From JACVRW01 sp040509755 (GTDB lineage Bacteria; Actinomycetota; Thermoleophilia; Solirubrobacterales; Thermoleophilaceae), in NCBI GenBank assembly GCA_040509755.1, contig JBEVKF010000015.1:1-18247 (forward strand): a stretch of 18,247 bases of DNA, read 5' to 3'. Below, one piece after another: positions 1 to 5,585 of the stretch; the stretch's first letter is position 1; each line of letters opens with the position of its first letter. Below the pieces are notes generated by a model that searched no databases, was not told where the DNA came from, and was given only the letters and a program-made list of their open reading frames with translations. Both the position numbers and the translations under genes were made by a program.

Positions 1-11
1 CCCTCAGGCTC

Positions 12-965
12 TCACGATCCTAGCCATCGCTTGGGGTTCTGGACCATCATCTGATCGAGTTGCTCCTCGGTCATTCCTCGCTCCTTGAGCTCGGGAATGA
101 CCCGCTCGAACAGGAACGTCATCGACCAGTCGGGCACCTCGTTTGCCTTGAGGTACGCCTGGACCTCGGGCGCGAACCAATCGATCGTCGAGCAGTAGTC
201 CTGAGAGAGGAACATGCGGTCTGCATAGCCGCGCTCGAGCAGGGTCAGGACGGTCTCGTTGCGCTGGCCGGTCGGCAGGAAGATGTCGAGGCCGTAGCGA
301 TCCATGCCGATCCAGCAGCCGGTCTCGAGTAGCCGCTCGATGTAGTCGAGATCGTCGGTGTCGCCGGTGTGGGCGACCTGGACCTTGGTGGGGTCGACCC
401 CCTCCTCGCCGAAGATCCGCATCTGCTCGAGGCCCGTTCGGCTTGCCGGATGCGAGTGCGCCATGATCGGCTTCCCCGTCTGTTGCGAGGCGCGCGCCGC
501 CGCACGATGAACCTTCTCGATGTTGGGAGTGACGCCTGGCTCATCGGCCGCGCACTTGATGAACGCCGGCTTGACGGCGGTCTCCTGGATGCCGTTCTCG
601 ATCTCGTGGACGAAGATCGCGGCCAGCGCGTCCTCGTCGCGGTTCAGAAACGGCTGCGGCAGGTGGTCGTAGGTGTAGATCCCCGTCGCCAGGACCACGT
701 TCAGGCCGCTCTCGTCGGCGACTCGCCTGGAGAACGCAGCGTCTCGCGCGAGGAACATGGCGCTGGGCTCGACGACCGTCCCCACGCCATGCCCCTTGAC
801 CGCGTTGGCGTCGGCCATCGCGGCCACCCACTCCGCCTGCTCGTCGTAGAGGTGTGGGAATTGGAAGCGCGTGGCCTCATCCGTGGTGCGGAAGTGCTCG
901 TGAATGAGGGTGAGACCGAGGTCCTCGACATCGATCGATCCGCCAGTCGTCTCGACGTGCGGCAT
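12..965 (-). CDS. Phosphotriesterase-family metal-dependent hydrolase (amidohydrolase superfamily)
   Basis: This 317-residue protein is a binuclear-metal TIM-barrel hydrolase of the phosphotriesterase/PTE-like lactonase family. All five expected metal ligands are visible: HEH at residues 22-24, the Lys that is normally carboxylated in FIKCAAD (K137), the His of MAHSH (H169), the His of VAHTGD (H198) and the Asp of LSQDYC (D255). In the last motif the usual SHDY is SQDY. Length matches the family. I chose the ATG at 965 because GAAGGAG lies 6 nt upstream; an in-frame GTG at 998 would add 11 charged residues with no support. Substrate cannot be read from sequence: lactones, organophosphates or other esters are possible, and most family members in soil actinobacteria are uncharacterised. 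It lies 51 bp downstream of tRNA-Trp on the same strand. Confidence 0.9.
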   Translation of the reverse strand: MPHVETTGGSIDVEDLGLTLIHEHFRTTDEATRFQFPHLYDEQAEWVAAMADANAVKGHGVGTVVEPSAMFLARDAAFSRRVADESGLNVVLATGIYTYDHLPQPFLNRDEDALAAIFVHEIENGIQETAVKPAFIKCAADEPGVTPNIEKVHRAAARASQQTGKPIMAHSHPASRTGLEQMRIFGEEGVDPTKVQVAHTGDTDDLDYIERLLETGCWIGMDRYGLDIFLPTGQRNETVLTLLERGYADRMFLSQDYCSTIDWFAPEVQAYLKANEVPDWSMTFLFERVIPELKERGMTEEQLDQMMVQNPKRWLGS

Positions 966-971
966 GCGGGT

Positions 972-978
972 CTCCTTC
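972..978 (-). promoter_or_regulatory. Shine-Dalgarno site of the phosphotriesterase-family gene
   Basis: GAAGGAG lies 6 nt before the ATG at 965. It is one of only two textbook ribosome binding sites in the window, the other being before HMG-CoA lyase, and it decides the start. A TAGGGT -10-like hexamer at 1002-997 would give a leader of about 30 nt, consistent with an SD-dependent leadered mRNA. Confidence 0.7.
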
Positions 979-1016
979 AGGTCGCGGTCCGGCGGCACCC
1001 TACCCGCAGCCAGGAA

Positions 1017-1090
1017 CGGGGCAGCCAGGACTCGAACCTGGAACCTCCGGTTTTGGAGACCGGGGCTCTATCCAATTGAGCTACTGCCCC
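1017..1090 (-). tRNA. trnW: tRNA-Trp (CCA anticodon)
   Basis: A complete cloverleaf reads on the minus strand. The 7-bp acceptor stem is GGGGCAG/CTGCCCC (1090-1084 with 1024-1018), the anticodon stem encloses CTCCAAA with anticodon CCA, and the T-arm contains GTTCGAGTC. The discriminator is G at 1017, the usual base for tRNA-Trp. The 3' CCA is not encoded. A TACGCT -10-like box at 1104-1099 is a plausible promoter element. Confidence 0.95.
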
Positions 1091-1146
1091 CTGTGAGGAG
1101 CGTAGCGCCGCCCTCAGACGGAACTGGTTCGGCCATGCATCTCCCG

Positions 1147-1176
1147 TTGAGAGCCTCCGGCGTCTGTGCGAACATT
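1147..1176 (+). promoter_or_regulatory. Putative leaderless promoter of the HTH-LAGLIDADG gene
   Basis: TTGAGA (1147-1152, five of six matches to TTGACA) is followed after 18 nt by AACATT (1171-1176), then 7 nt, then ATG at 1184. This matches the -10/start spacing seen for several other genes in the window. The -10 lies inside the SOS-box palindrome. Assignment is by eye. Confidence 0.45.
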
Positions 1177-1182
1177 TGTTCG
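1169..1182 (+). promoter_or_regulatory. SOS box / LexA operator (CGAACATTTGTTCG)
   Basis: This is a perfect inverted repeat with 6-bp arms CGAACA/TGTTCG around TT. It matches the established Gram-positive/actinobacterial LexA consensus CGAAC-N4-GTTCG. It covers the proposed -10 and ends 1 nt before the ATG at 1184, an ideal repressor position. The tRNA-Trp promoter diverges about 65 bp away and is less likely to be the target. Confidence 0.7.
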
Positions 1183-1183
1183 T

Positions 1184-1948
1184 ATGCCGCGGTATGGGGA
1201 GGAACAGTTTCGATCCGTGATGGAGCTGATCGAGGCTGGTCGGAGCGAACGCCAGATCGCTGAGCTGACAGGCGTGGGGCGCGGGACCGTCAACGCCTGG
1301 CGCCACGGCCGCGGCACGAGCTACCACCGGCGAGTGGCTTCCGCCACCGCCGACTGGCGACCGGGTAGCGTGCCGGCCTACTGCTATCTGCTGGGGATCT
1401 ATCTCGGCGACGGCCATCTGACGGTCAGGTCGCGACGGGCCTCCCTTGTGCTCTATCTCGACGCCGACTACCCCGCGATCGTCGATGCGGTAGCGGAAGC
1501 GTTGAACCGCACGTTCCCGCACGTCCGCGCGACGCACCACACCCGAGTACAAGGGAGCGTGGCCGCAGTACAGCTCAGCGACCCGGCCCTCCCCCACGCC
1601 TTTCCCCAGCATGGCGTCGGCCGCAAGCACACCCGCCCGATCAAGCTAACCGGCTGGCAGCGGGAGCTCACCCACGGGCACCCGCGCGAGCTGCTTCGGG
1701 GGCTCATCCACTCCGACGGCTGCCGCTGTGTCAACCGCTTCAAGACCAAGCTGCCGAGCGGCCGGATCGCGGAGTACGAGTATCCGCGCTACTTCTTCAG
1801 CAACCTCTCCGCGGACATCCGGCGGATCTTCTGCGAGCACTGTGAGCTGCTCGGCATTCGGTGCACCCAGTCGAATCCGCGGAACGTGTCCATCTCGCAC
1901 CGCAAGAGCGTCGCCCTGCTCGATGAGTTCGTCGGACCGAAGACCTGA
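1184..1948 (+). CDS. HTH + LAGLIDADG homing-endonuclease-like protein, free-standing
   Basis: The 254-residue product begins with a resolvase/Hin-like helix-turn-helix at about residues 10-41 (SVMELIEAGRSERQIAELTG). Two LAGLIDADG-type motifs follow: LLGIYLGDGH with acidic D76, and LRGLIHSDGC with acidic D178. Both catalytic acidic residues are present, so a nuclease or an ex-nuclease DNA-binding protein (compare WhiA, which pairs LAGLIDADG with HTH) are both possible. There is no intein splicing block or interrupted host gene around it, so this is not an intein. ATG 1184 is preferred over GTG 1166 because the SOS box and a leaderless promoter end just before it; neither start has a clear SD. 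Its stop lies 16 bp from the convergent ATPase stop. Confidence 0.75.
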   Translation: MPRYGEEQFRSVMELIEAGRSERQIAELTGVGRGTVNAWRHGRGTSYHRRVASATADWRPGSVPAYCYLLGIYLGDGHLTVRSRRASLVLYLDADYPAIVDAVAEALNRTFPHVRATHHTRVQGSVAAVQLSDPALPHAFPQHGVGRKHTRPIKLTGWQRELTHGHPRELLRGLIHSDGCRCVNRFKTKLPSGRIAEYEYPRYFFSNLSADIRRIFCEHCELLGIRCTQSNPRNVSISHRKSVALLDEFVGPKT

Positions 1949-1964
1949 TGCGGCGGGAGCCGGC

Positions 1965-3116
1965 TCAGCCGGCCAGCGCACGCTCGATCCACTCGGCCAA
2001 GAACGGCTCGCTGATCTCGGCGTGGCCCCCGCTGCGCACCACCAGCTCCTCGCGCTCCAGGGCCTCGAGCGCCTTCTGCACAGTCGAGGGGCCCGGGAGC
2101 GCGAAGCGCCGCCGGTAGGCCGCGCTGAGAGGGTGACCCGAGTCGCGAGCCAGGGCGTGGAGCAGCGAGCGCTGCGCCGATGACGCGCGGCCCCACACGA
2201 GCGAGAAGTGCGCGTGCTCGGAGCGCAGCACGGCGGTCAGCGCTTCGTCGACCTGCGCGACGTCCGCCATGCGGCGCCGGTCCGTGACCTGCCAAAGGAA
2301 GTAGGCCAGCTCCTGGGTGGCATAGGGATGCCCGCGAGTGATCGCCAGGAGGCGCGCCACCGCCTCCGGCCTGATGCGCCTGCCCGTCGCCTCGAAGCGC
2401 TCGGCGAGGTAGCCCGCGAACCGCTCGGGCGCGATCACGCCGAGCTCCATCTGCTTCGCGCTGCGCCAGAACGGCTCGTTCTCGTCGCTGAAGATGCGCT
2501 GCATCATGTGCCTCTTGCTGCCGAGGTAGACGTGGGCCACCTCCGGCTGCTGCTGGAACACGGCGCGCATCAGCTTCGGTAGGTCGCGGTCGATGTCGAC
2601 GATCTCCTGGAACTCGTCGAGAATCAGGACCGCCTGACGCTCGCGCTCCGCTCCGAGCCTGCCCGGCAGCTCGAGCAGCCGCTCCAAGGTCTCGTCCAGA
2701 TCCTCCGGCGTCCGGCCCGCTTCGAACGTGAACCCGAACGACCCGTCGTCGGGATCGACGACGATCGTGGGCGTGATGCGCAGGTGCTGGAACACCCGCA
2801 GGCGCTCCTTCGCCCGAAAGAGCGGCGACGCCACGTCCTCGTAGATCGTCTTGGCCAGCTTCTCCGCAAGCCTTTCCCTGGTGGGCGTCGTCATCAGGTC
2901 GACCTGGGCGACCAGCACTCGCTTCTTGACCAGCCGCTGCGCGACGCGCCAGACCAGCGAGGACTTGCCGTAGCGACGTGGTGCGAACAGCACGACGTCC
3001 TGGCCGTTGCGGATGTCTCCTTCGAGCTCCTCGATCTCGTCCTCGCGATCGGTGAACGCTTCATCCAGCGCCAGGGCTCCGTATCGGAAGGGGTTCCGCG
3101 ACTCGGTTGTTGCCAC
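1965..3116 (-). CDS. AAA/archaeal-type P-loop ATPase
   Basis: This 383-residue P-loop ATPase has the opening pattern FxYGxxALDEAFTDREDE common to the Arch_ATPase-like (COG1672-type) STAND/AAA group. Walker A is APRRYGKSS (45-53, K51) and Walker B is VLILDEFQE (D167, E168). A sensor-like segment VYLGSKRHMM follows, and the C-terminus looks like a winged helix (SSAQRSLLHALARD to ALEREELVVRS). It is probably a cytosolic nucleotide-dependent switch or DNA-associated ATPase; the partner is unknown. Start GTG 3116 is supported by TATGAT 6 nt upstream, indicating a leaderless transcript. It converges with the LAGLIDADG gene. Confidence 0.85.
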   Translation of the reverse strand: MATTESRNPFRYGALALDEAFTDREDEIEELEGDIRNGQDVVLFAPRRYGKSSLVWRVAQRLVKKRVLVAQVDLMTTPTRERLAEKLAKTIYEDVASPLFRAKERLRVFQHLRITPTIVVDPDDGSFGFTFEAGRTPEDLDETLERLLELPGRLGAERERQAVLILDEFQEIVDIDRDLPKLMRAVFQQQPEVAHVYLGSKRHMMQRIFSDENEPFWRSAKQMELGVIAPERFAGYLAERFEATGRRIRPEAVARLLAITRGHPYATQELAYFLWQVTDRRRMADVAQVDEALTAVLRSEHAHFSLVWGRASSAQRSLLHALARDSGHPLSAAYRRRFALPGPSTVQKALEALEREELVVRSGGHAEISEPFLAEWIERALAG

Positions 3117-3122
3117 GCTCAG

Positions 3123-3128
3123 ATCATA
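3123..3128 (-). promoter_or_regulatory. -10 box TATGAT, leaderless ATPase promoter
   Basis: TATGAT is one mismatch from TATAAT and ends 6 nt before GTG 3116, so transcription should begin at or next to the start codon. The operator-like repeats at 3133-3160 would cover the -35 area. Confidence 0.6.
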
Positions 3129-3132
3129 CTGA

Positions 3133-3160
3133 TTGGCGTTACGCTACTTGGCGTAACGCT
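3133..3160. repeat. Two 13-bp palindromic direct repeats, operator-like
   Basis: TTGGCGTWACGCT occurs at 3133-3145 and 3148-3160, a 15-bp period differing only at the central T/A. Each core is itself palindromic (GCGT-W-ACGC), and together the cores form 9-bp inverted arms GCGTTACGC/GCGTAACGC. A degenerate third copy (GTAGCGTGCC) follows at 3163-3172. The position over the -35 region of the ATPase promoter suggests a repressor or activator site. No regulator can be named. Confidence 0.5.
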
Positions 3161-3299
3161 GGGTAGCGTGCCAACCAGGAGGTGCCCGGGCGCCTCCGCC
3201 CAACCGCTCGGGCGTGAGGGGGGCAGCGAAGCCGTCGAGGTTCGCCCTACGAGCTGTCTAGCGTCAACCGGGCACGGCACGTAATGCTTGCACACATCA

Positions 3300-3384
3300 T
3301 GCGGGCGGAGGGAATCGAACCCCCACGCTCTTTCGAGCACCAGGACCTAAACCTGGCCTGTCTACCTGGTTCCAGCACGCCCGC
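3300..3384 (-). tRNA. trnL: tRNA-Leu (UAG anticodon)
   Basis: This is a class II tRNA on the minus strand. The acceptor is GCGGGCG/CGCCCGC (3384-3378 with 3307-3301). The anticodon loop is TTTAGGT, flanked by CCAGG and CCTGG, giving UAG. A long variable arm (TGCTCGAAAGAGCGT) and T-loop TTCGATT are present. The discriminator is A at 3300, as expected for leucine. CCA is not encoded. Confidence 0.95.
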
Positions 3385-3414
3385 AAATCACCACAGGTCG
3401 CTCCGAACACAGGG

Positions 3415-3420
3415 TATTGT
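3415..3420 (+). promoter_or_regulatory. -10 box TATTGT, leaderless promoter
   Basis: TATTGT ends 7 nt before the preferred GTG start at 3428. This overlaps the region where the divergent tRNA-Leu(UAG) promoter should lie (31 bp from the tRNA 5' end). Confidence 0.4.
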
Positions 3421-3427
3421 GATCGCG

Positions 3428-3928
3428 GTGGCCGACAAAGTCCTGATCCATCCGAACCGGGACAAGGCTGAGTCCAAGGCGACAAAGGCGGCGGTCGTCC
3501 TGCTGCTCCTCGCAAGCGCCGGACTGATCGCCGTTGTGATGATCGGCGGCTGGGAGCAGCTCCAAGGGGCGCAGATCGTCTCTGTCGCCTACATCCTCAT
3601 CTACCTCGGGATGGCCTTTGTCGTCAGCCGCTGGAACCGCGGCGTGCTGCCGGTGGCGGCGGCGCTCGCGATCCTCTTCGCGGTGCTTGCGGCCGTGGCG
3701 GCGCCGGGCTGGTTCGAGCGCGACAAGGCGGGCTTCGACGACCCGATGCTCGAGCCCGCGCTACTCGGGATGCTGACCGTGATCATCATCCCGGTCCAGC
3801 TTCTCCTGATCGCGTTCGCGATGCGCGGCTTTCAGCAGCAATGGAACGTCGAGGTCGAGGTCACGAGCGACGAGGCTGATCGCTATCGCGGTGGCGACCG
3901 CAGCCTCGGGCAAACTCAGCCGGCCTAG
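3428..3928 (+). CDS. Small integral membrane protein of unknown function, four TM helices
   Basis: I do not recognise a family for this 166-residue protein. It has a short basic N-terminus (ADKVLIHPNRDKAESKATK), then hydrophobic helices at about 21-41, 50-67, 73-93 and 111-133. The C-terminal tail of roughly 30 residues is acidic, charged and probably cytosolic. There is no signal peptide cleavage site and no conserved catalytic motif. The start could be GTG 3428 or GTG 3419; an upstream extension would run into the tRNA-Leu gene and is rejected. It lies alone between two tRNA-Leu genes. Confidence 0.65.
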   Translation: MADKVLIHPNRDKAESKATKAAVVLLLLASAGLIAVVMIGGWEQLQGAQIVSVAYILIYLGMAFVVSRWNRGVLPVAAALAILFAVLAAVAAPGWFERDKAGFDDPMLEPALLGMLTVIIIPVQLLLIAFAMRGFQQQWNVEVEVTSDEADRYRGGDRSLGQTQPA

Positions 3929-3948
3929 CCGACGAGCGGCGAGACTCC

Positions 3949-3954
3949 TACGAT
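3949..3954 (+). promoter_or_regulatory. -10 box TACGAT for tRNA-Leu(CAA)
   Basis: TACGAT lies 15 nt upstream of the tRNA 5' end, giving a leader of about 9 nt for RNase P to remove. No clear -35 is seen. Confidence 0.4.
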
Positions 3955-3969
3955 TGAAATGCGCCTCCT

Positions 3970-4052
3970 GCCCGGGTGGCGGAACGGCAGACGCTATCGA
4001 CTCAAAATCGATTGCCCGAGAGGGCGTGTGGGTTCGAATCCCACCCCGGGTA
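3970..4052 (+). tRNA. trnL: tRNA-Leu (CAA anticodon)
   Basis: This is a class II tRNA. The acceptor is GCCCGGG paired with CCCGGGT, the anticodon loop is CTCAAAA between ATCGA and TCGAT (anticodon CAA), the long variable arm is TGCCCGAGAGGGCGT and the T-loop is TTCGAAT. The discriminator is A at 4052. The first acceptor pair is G1-U72, a wobble. CCA is not encoded. It ends 1 bp from the stop codon of the convergent nuclease-like gene. Confidence 0.94.
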
Positions 4053-4053
4053 C

Positions 4054-5523
4054 TCAGCCCAGACTGTGCTTCTCCCTCGCCCACGCGCGGGTGGCGTCGT
4101 CCAGCGGCAGCCCCGGCATGAGCTCCTGCCACGAGATCGCCGTGAACTGAAACCGGCCGCCGCGGGTGTCACCCATCGAGGGGACCGCCTCGCGCAGGAC
4201 CTCGGGCCAGCCGGGCCAGTCGCCGCAGCCGGCGAAATAGGGATTGTCCGCGTCGTAGATCAGGCCGAGCACGCCCGGGCGGTCGCCTCCGGCCAGCGCG
4301 CATGCCGCGGCTGCGTGGCGGATGGCCTCATAGGGGGGGCTGATCGGGCAGGGCGCGCCGTCCGCGCGCTCGGGTAGGCCGAAGAGCTCGCCGGCAGCGC
4401 TCCAGTAGGCGTCGCGCTGCTCCACGCGCGCCGAGCAGCGCGCATCGAGCGGTCCCACCCCGGCACCGCGGCATGCACACGCGTCGATCCCGGGCTCACG
4501 CCACTTGGCCTCGATGCAGATCACCGCGCGAGGATCCTCGACCAGCACGTCGATGCTCGTCTGCCTCGGCCTCTCCCCCAGCAGGTCCGGCGTGACCGTG
4601 TGCTCGAACTCGAGCCGGGGCCGGTCAGGCCCCGGGACGCCGAGCGCGTCGAACAGCCACGCCAGCGACGGCTCCCGCCGAGCGCCCACGCCGAGCAGGC
4701 CGACGGCGAGCGTCTGGCTCGACTTGCCCGACAGGTGCCGGCGCTCCCAGGCGTCGCCGGGAACCCCGCCGGCCAGCTCTTCCCAGCCGGGCGGCAGCGC
4801 CGCGCCGATGTCGCGCGCGGAGAAGCGCTGGCCGCCGGCCAGCTCCGGGTGAGCCTCGAAATAGCGCGCGTAGTGGGCATCCAGGCGCCGGTCATAGCTG
4901 CGCCAGGCGCGTCCGCACTCCGCGTCGATGTCGGCGCGCGACCATTCTTCGAGCGCCGGCGAAGCTCGAGGGGCCGGCGCAGCTCGGGGCGCCGGCGCAA
5001 CCCGGGGCGCCGGCGGCGCGACCGCAGCTCCCGGTTCGGGGCTGGGAGCCGCCTCCATGCCCGCCCCGGGCGCGGCGGCGGCGGCCGCCGCCCGGTTTGC
5101 TCCCAGGGCGATCGCCGCGGTGCACAGCAGGGCGAAGAACGCGCCGAGGCGCCGGCCGACCTCGAAGACGGTGTCCTCGGCGGCGGGCACCGGGAGGTCA
5201 GGGGGGTCGATCAGGCGAAGCACGATCGCGAGTGCCGACAGCGCCGCGGCGGCCACCACGATCAACGACAGCGAAGGGCGAACGCGGGCCGGTGCCGCGA
5301 CCAGCGAGAGCGCAAGGCCTCCCGTTACCGCCAGGAGCAGGTCGATCGCCGCGAACGACTCCCACGCGTTGAGGCTGCGCTCGGCGATCGTGATCGTCCG
5401 GTCTGAGTTCGGCAGCACGAAGCTCGCGTCGATCCCGAACCAGGGCAGGAACATCACCAGCTGGAGCAGGAAGCCGCCGGCTCCGGCCATGAGCTCGCCG
5501 GTGCCCGGTCGGGATGGCTCCAT
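4054..5523 (-). CDS. Membrane-anchored PD-(D/E)XK nuclease-like fusion protein
   Basis: This is a single 489-residue frame with three parts. Residues 1-142 hold about four TM helices (near 14-30, 56-76, 84-104, 125-142). Residues 143-190 form an Ala/Pro-rich linker built from APRxAP repeats. Residues 191-489 form a soluble domain. The soluble part contains a restriction-endonuclease-like core: HTVTPDL, then SIDVLVED (D325), then ICIEAKWRE (E338 and K340), the classic D...ExK arrangement. HLSGKSSQ upstream and a cysteine set (C349, C351, C363, C392) are also notable. It may be related to PGN_0703-type putative restriction endonucleases, but I cannot verify this. ATG 5523 is preferred because TAGAGT lies 10 nt upstream; ATG 5490 is possible. 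It is divergent from the M28-like gene. Confidence 0.7.
   Translation of the reverse strand: MEPSRPGTGELMAGAGGFLLQLVMFLPWFGIDASFVLPNSDRTITIAERSLNAWESFAAIDLLLAVTGGLALSLVAAPARVRPSLSLIVVAAAALSALAIVLRLIDPPDLPVPAAEDTVFEVGRRLGAFFALLCTAAIALGANRAAAAAAAPGAGMEAAPSPEPGAAVAPPAPRVAPAPRAAPAPRASPALEEWSRADIDAECGRAWRSYDRRLDAHYARYFEAHPELAGGQRFSARDIGAALPPGWEELAGGVPGDAWERRHLSGKSSQTLAVGLLGVGARREPSLAWLFDALGVPGPDRPRLEFEHTVTPDLLGERPRQTSIDVLVEDPRAVICIEAKWREPGIDACACRGAGVGPLDARCSARVEQRDAYWSAAGELFGLPERADGAPCPISPPYEAIRHAAAACALAGGDRPGVLGLIYDADNPYFAGCGDWPGWPEVLREAVPSMGDTRGGRFQFTAISWQELMPGLPLDDATRAWAREKHSLG
4955..5026. repeat. 18-bp tandem repeat encoding the APRxAP linker
   Basis: GCCGGCG recurs at 4955, 4973, 4991 and 5009, an 18-bp period over roughly 3.5 units that diverge slightly. 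On the minus strand it encodes the repeated six-residue Ala-Pro-Arg linker joining the membrane and nuclease-like domains. Such repeats readily change copy number. Confidence 0.7.
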
Positions 5524-5533
5524 GCGCTCGGGC

Positions 5534-5577
5534 ACTCTACGCGCTTGCCAGGCGTGGAGGCGCGCACAGGAGATACT
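5534..5577. promoter_or_regulatory. Divergent promoter region of the nuclease-like and M28-like genes
   Basis: On the minus strand TAGAGT (5539-5534) lies 10 nt before ATG 5523. On the plus strand GATACT (5572-5577) lies 8 nt before GTG 5586. AGGAGAT at 5568-5574 could alternatively act as a distant SD for the GTG. The whole gap between start codons is 62 bp. Confidence 0.35.
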
Positions 5578-5585
5578 GGCTGCGA

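Noticed and set aside
1184..1948. Intein or intron-encoded homing endonuclease
   Set aside because: No splicing-domain motifs (N-terminal Cys/Ser block, C-terminal His-Asn) and no interrupted host gene surround it; it is a stand-alone frame with its own promoter.
3284..3427. Upstream extension of the small membrane protein
   Set aside because: The extension would translate through the tRNA-Leu(UAG) gene; starts at 3419/3428 are preferred.
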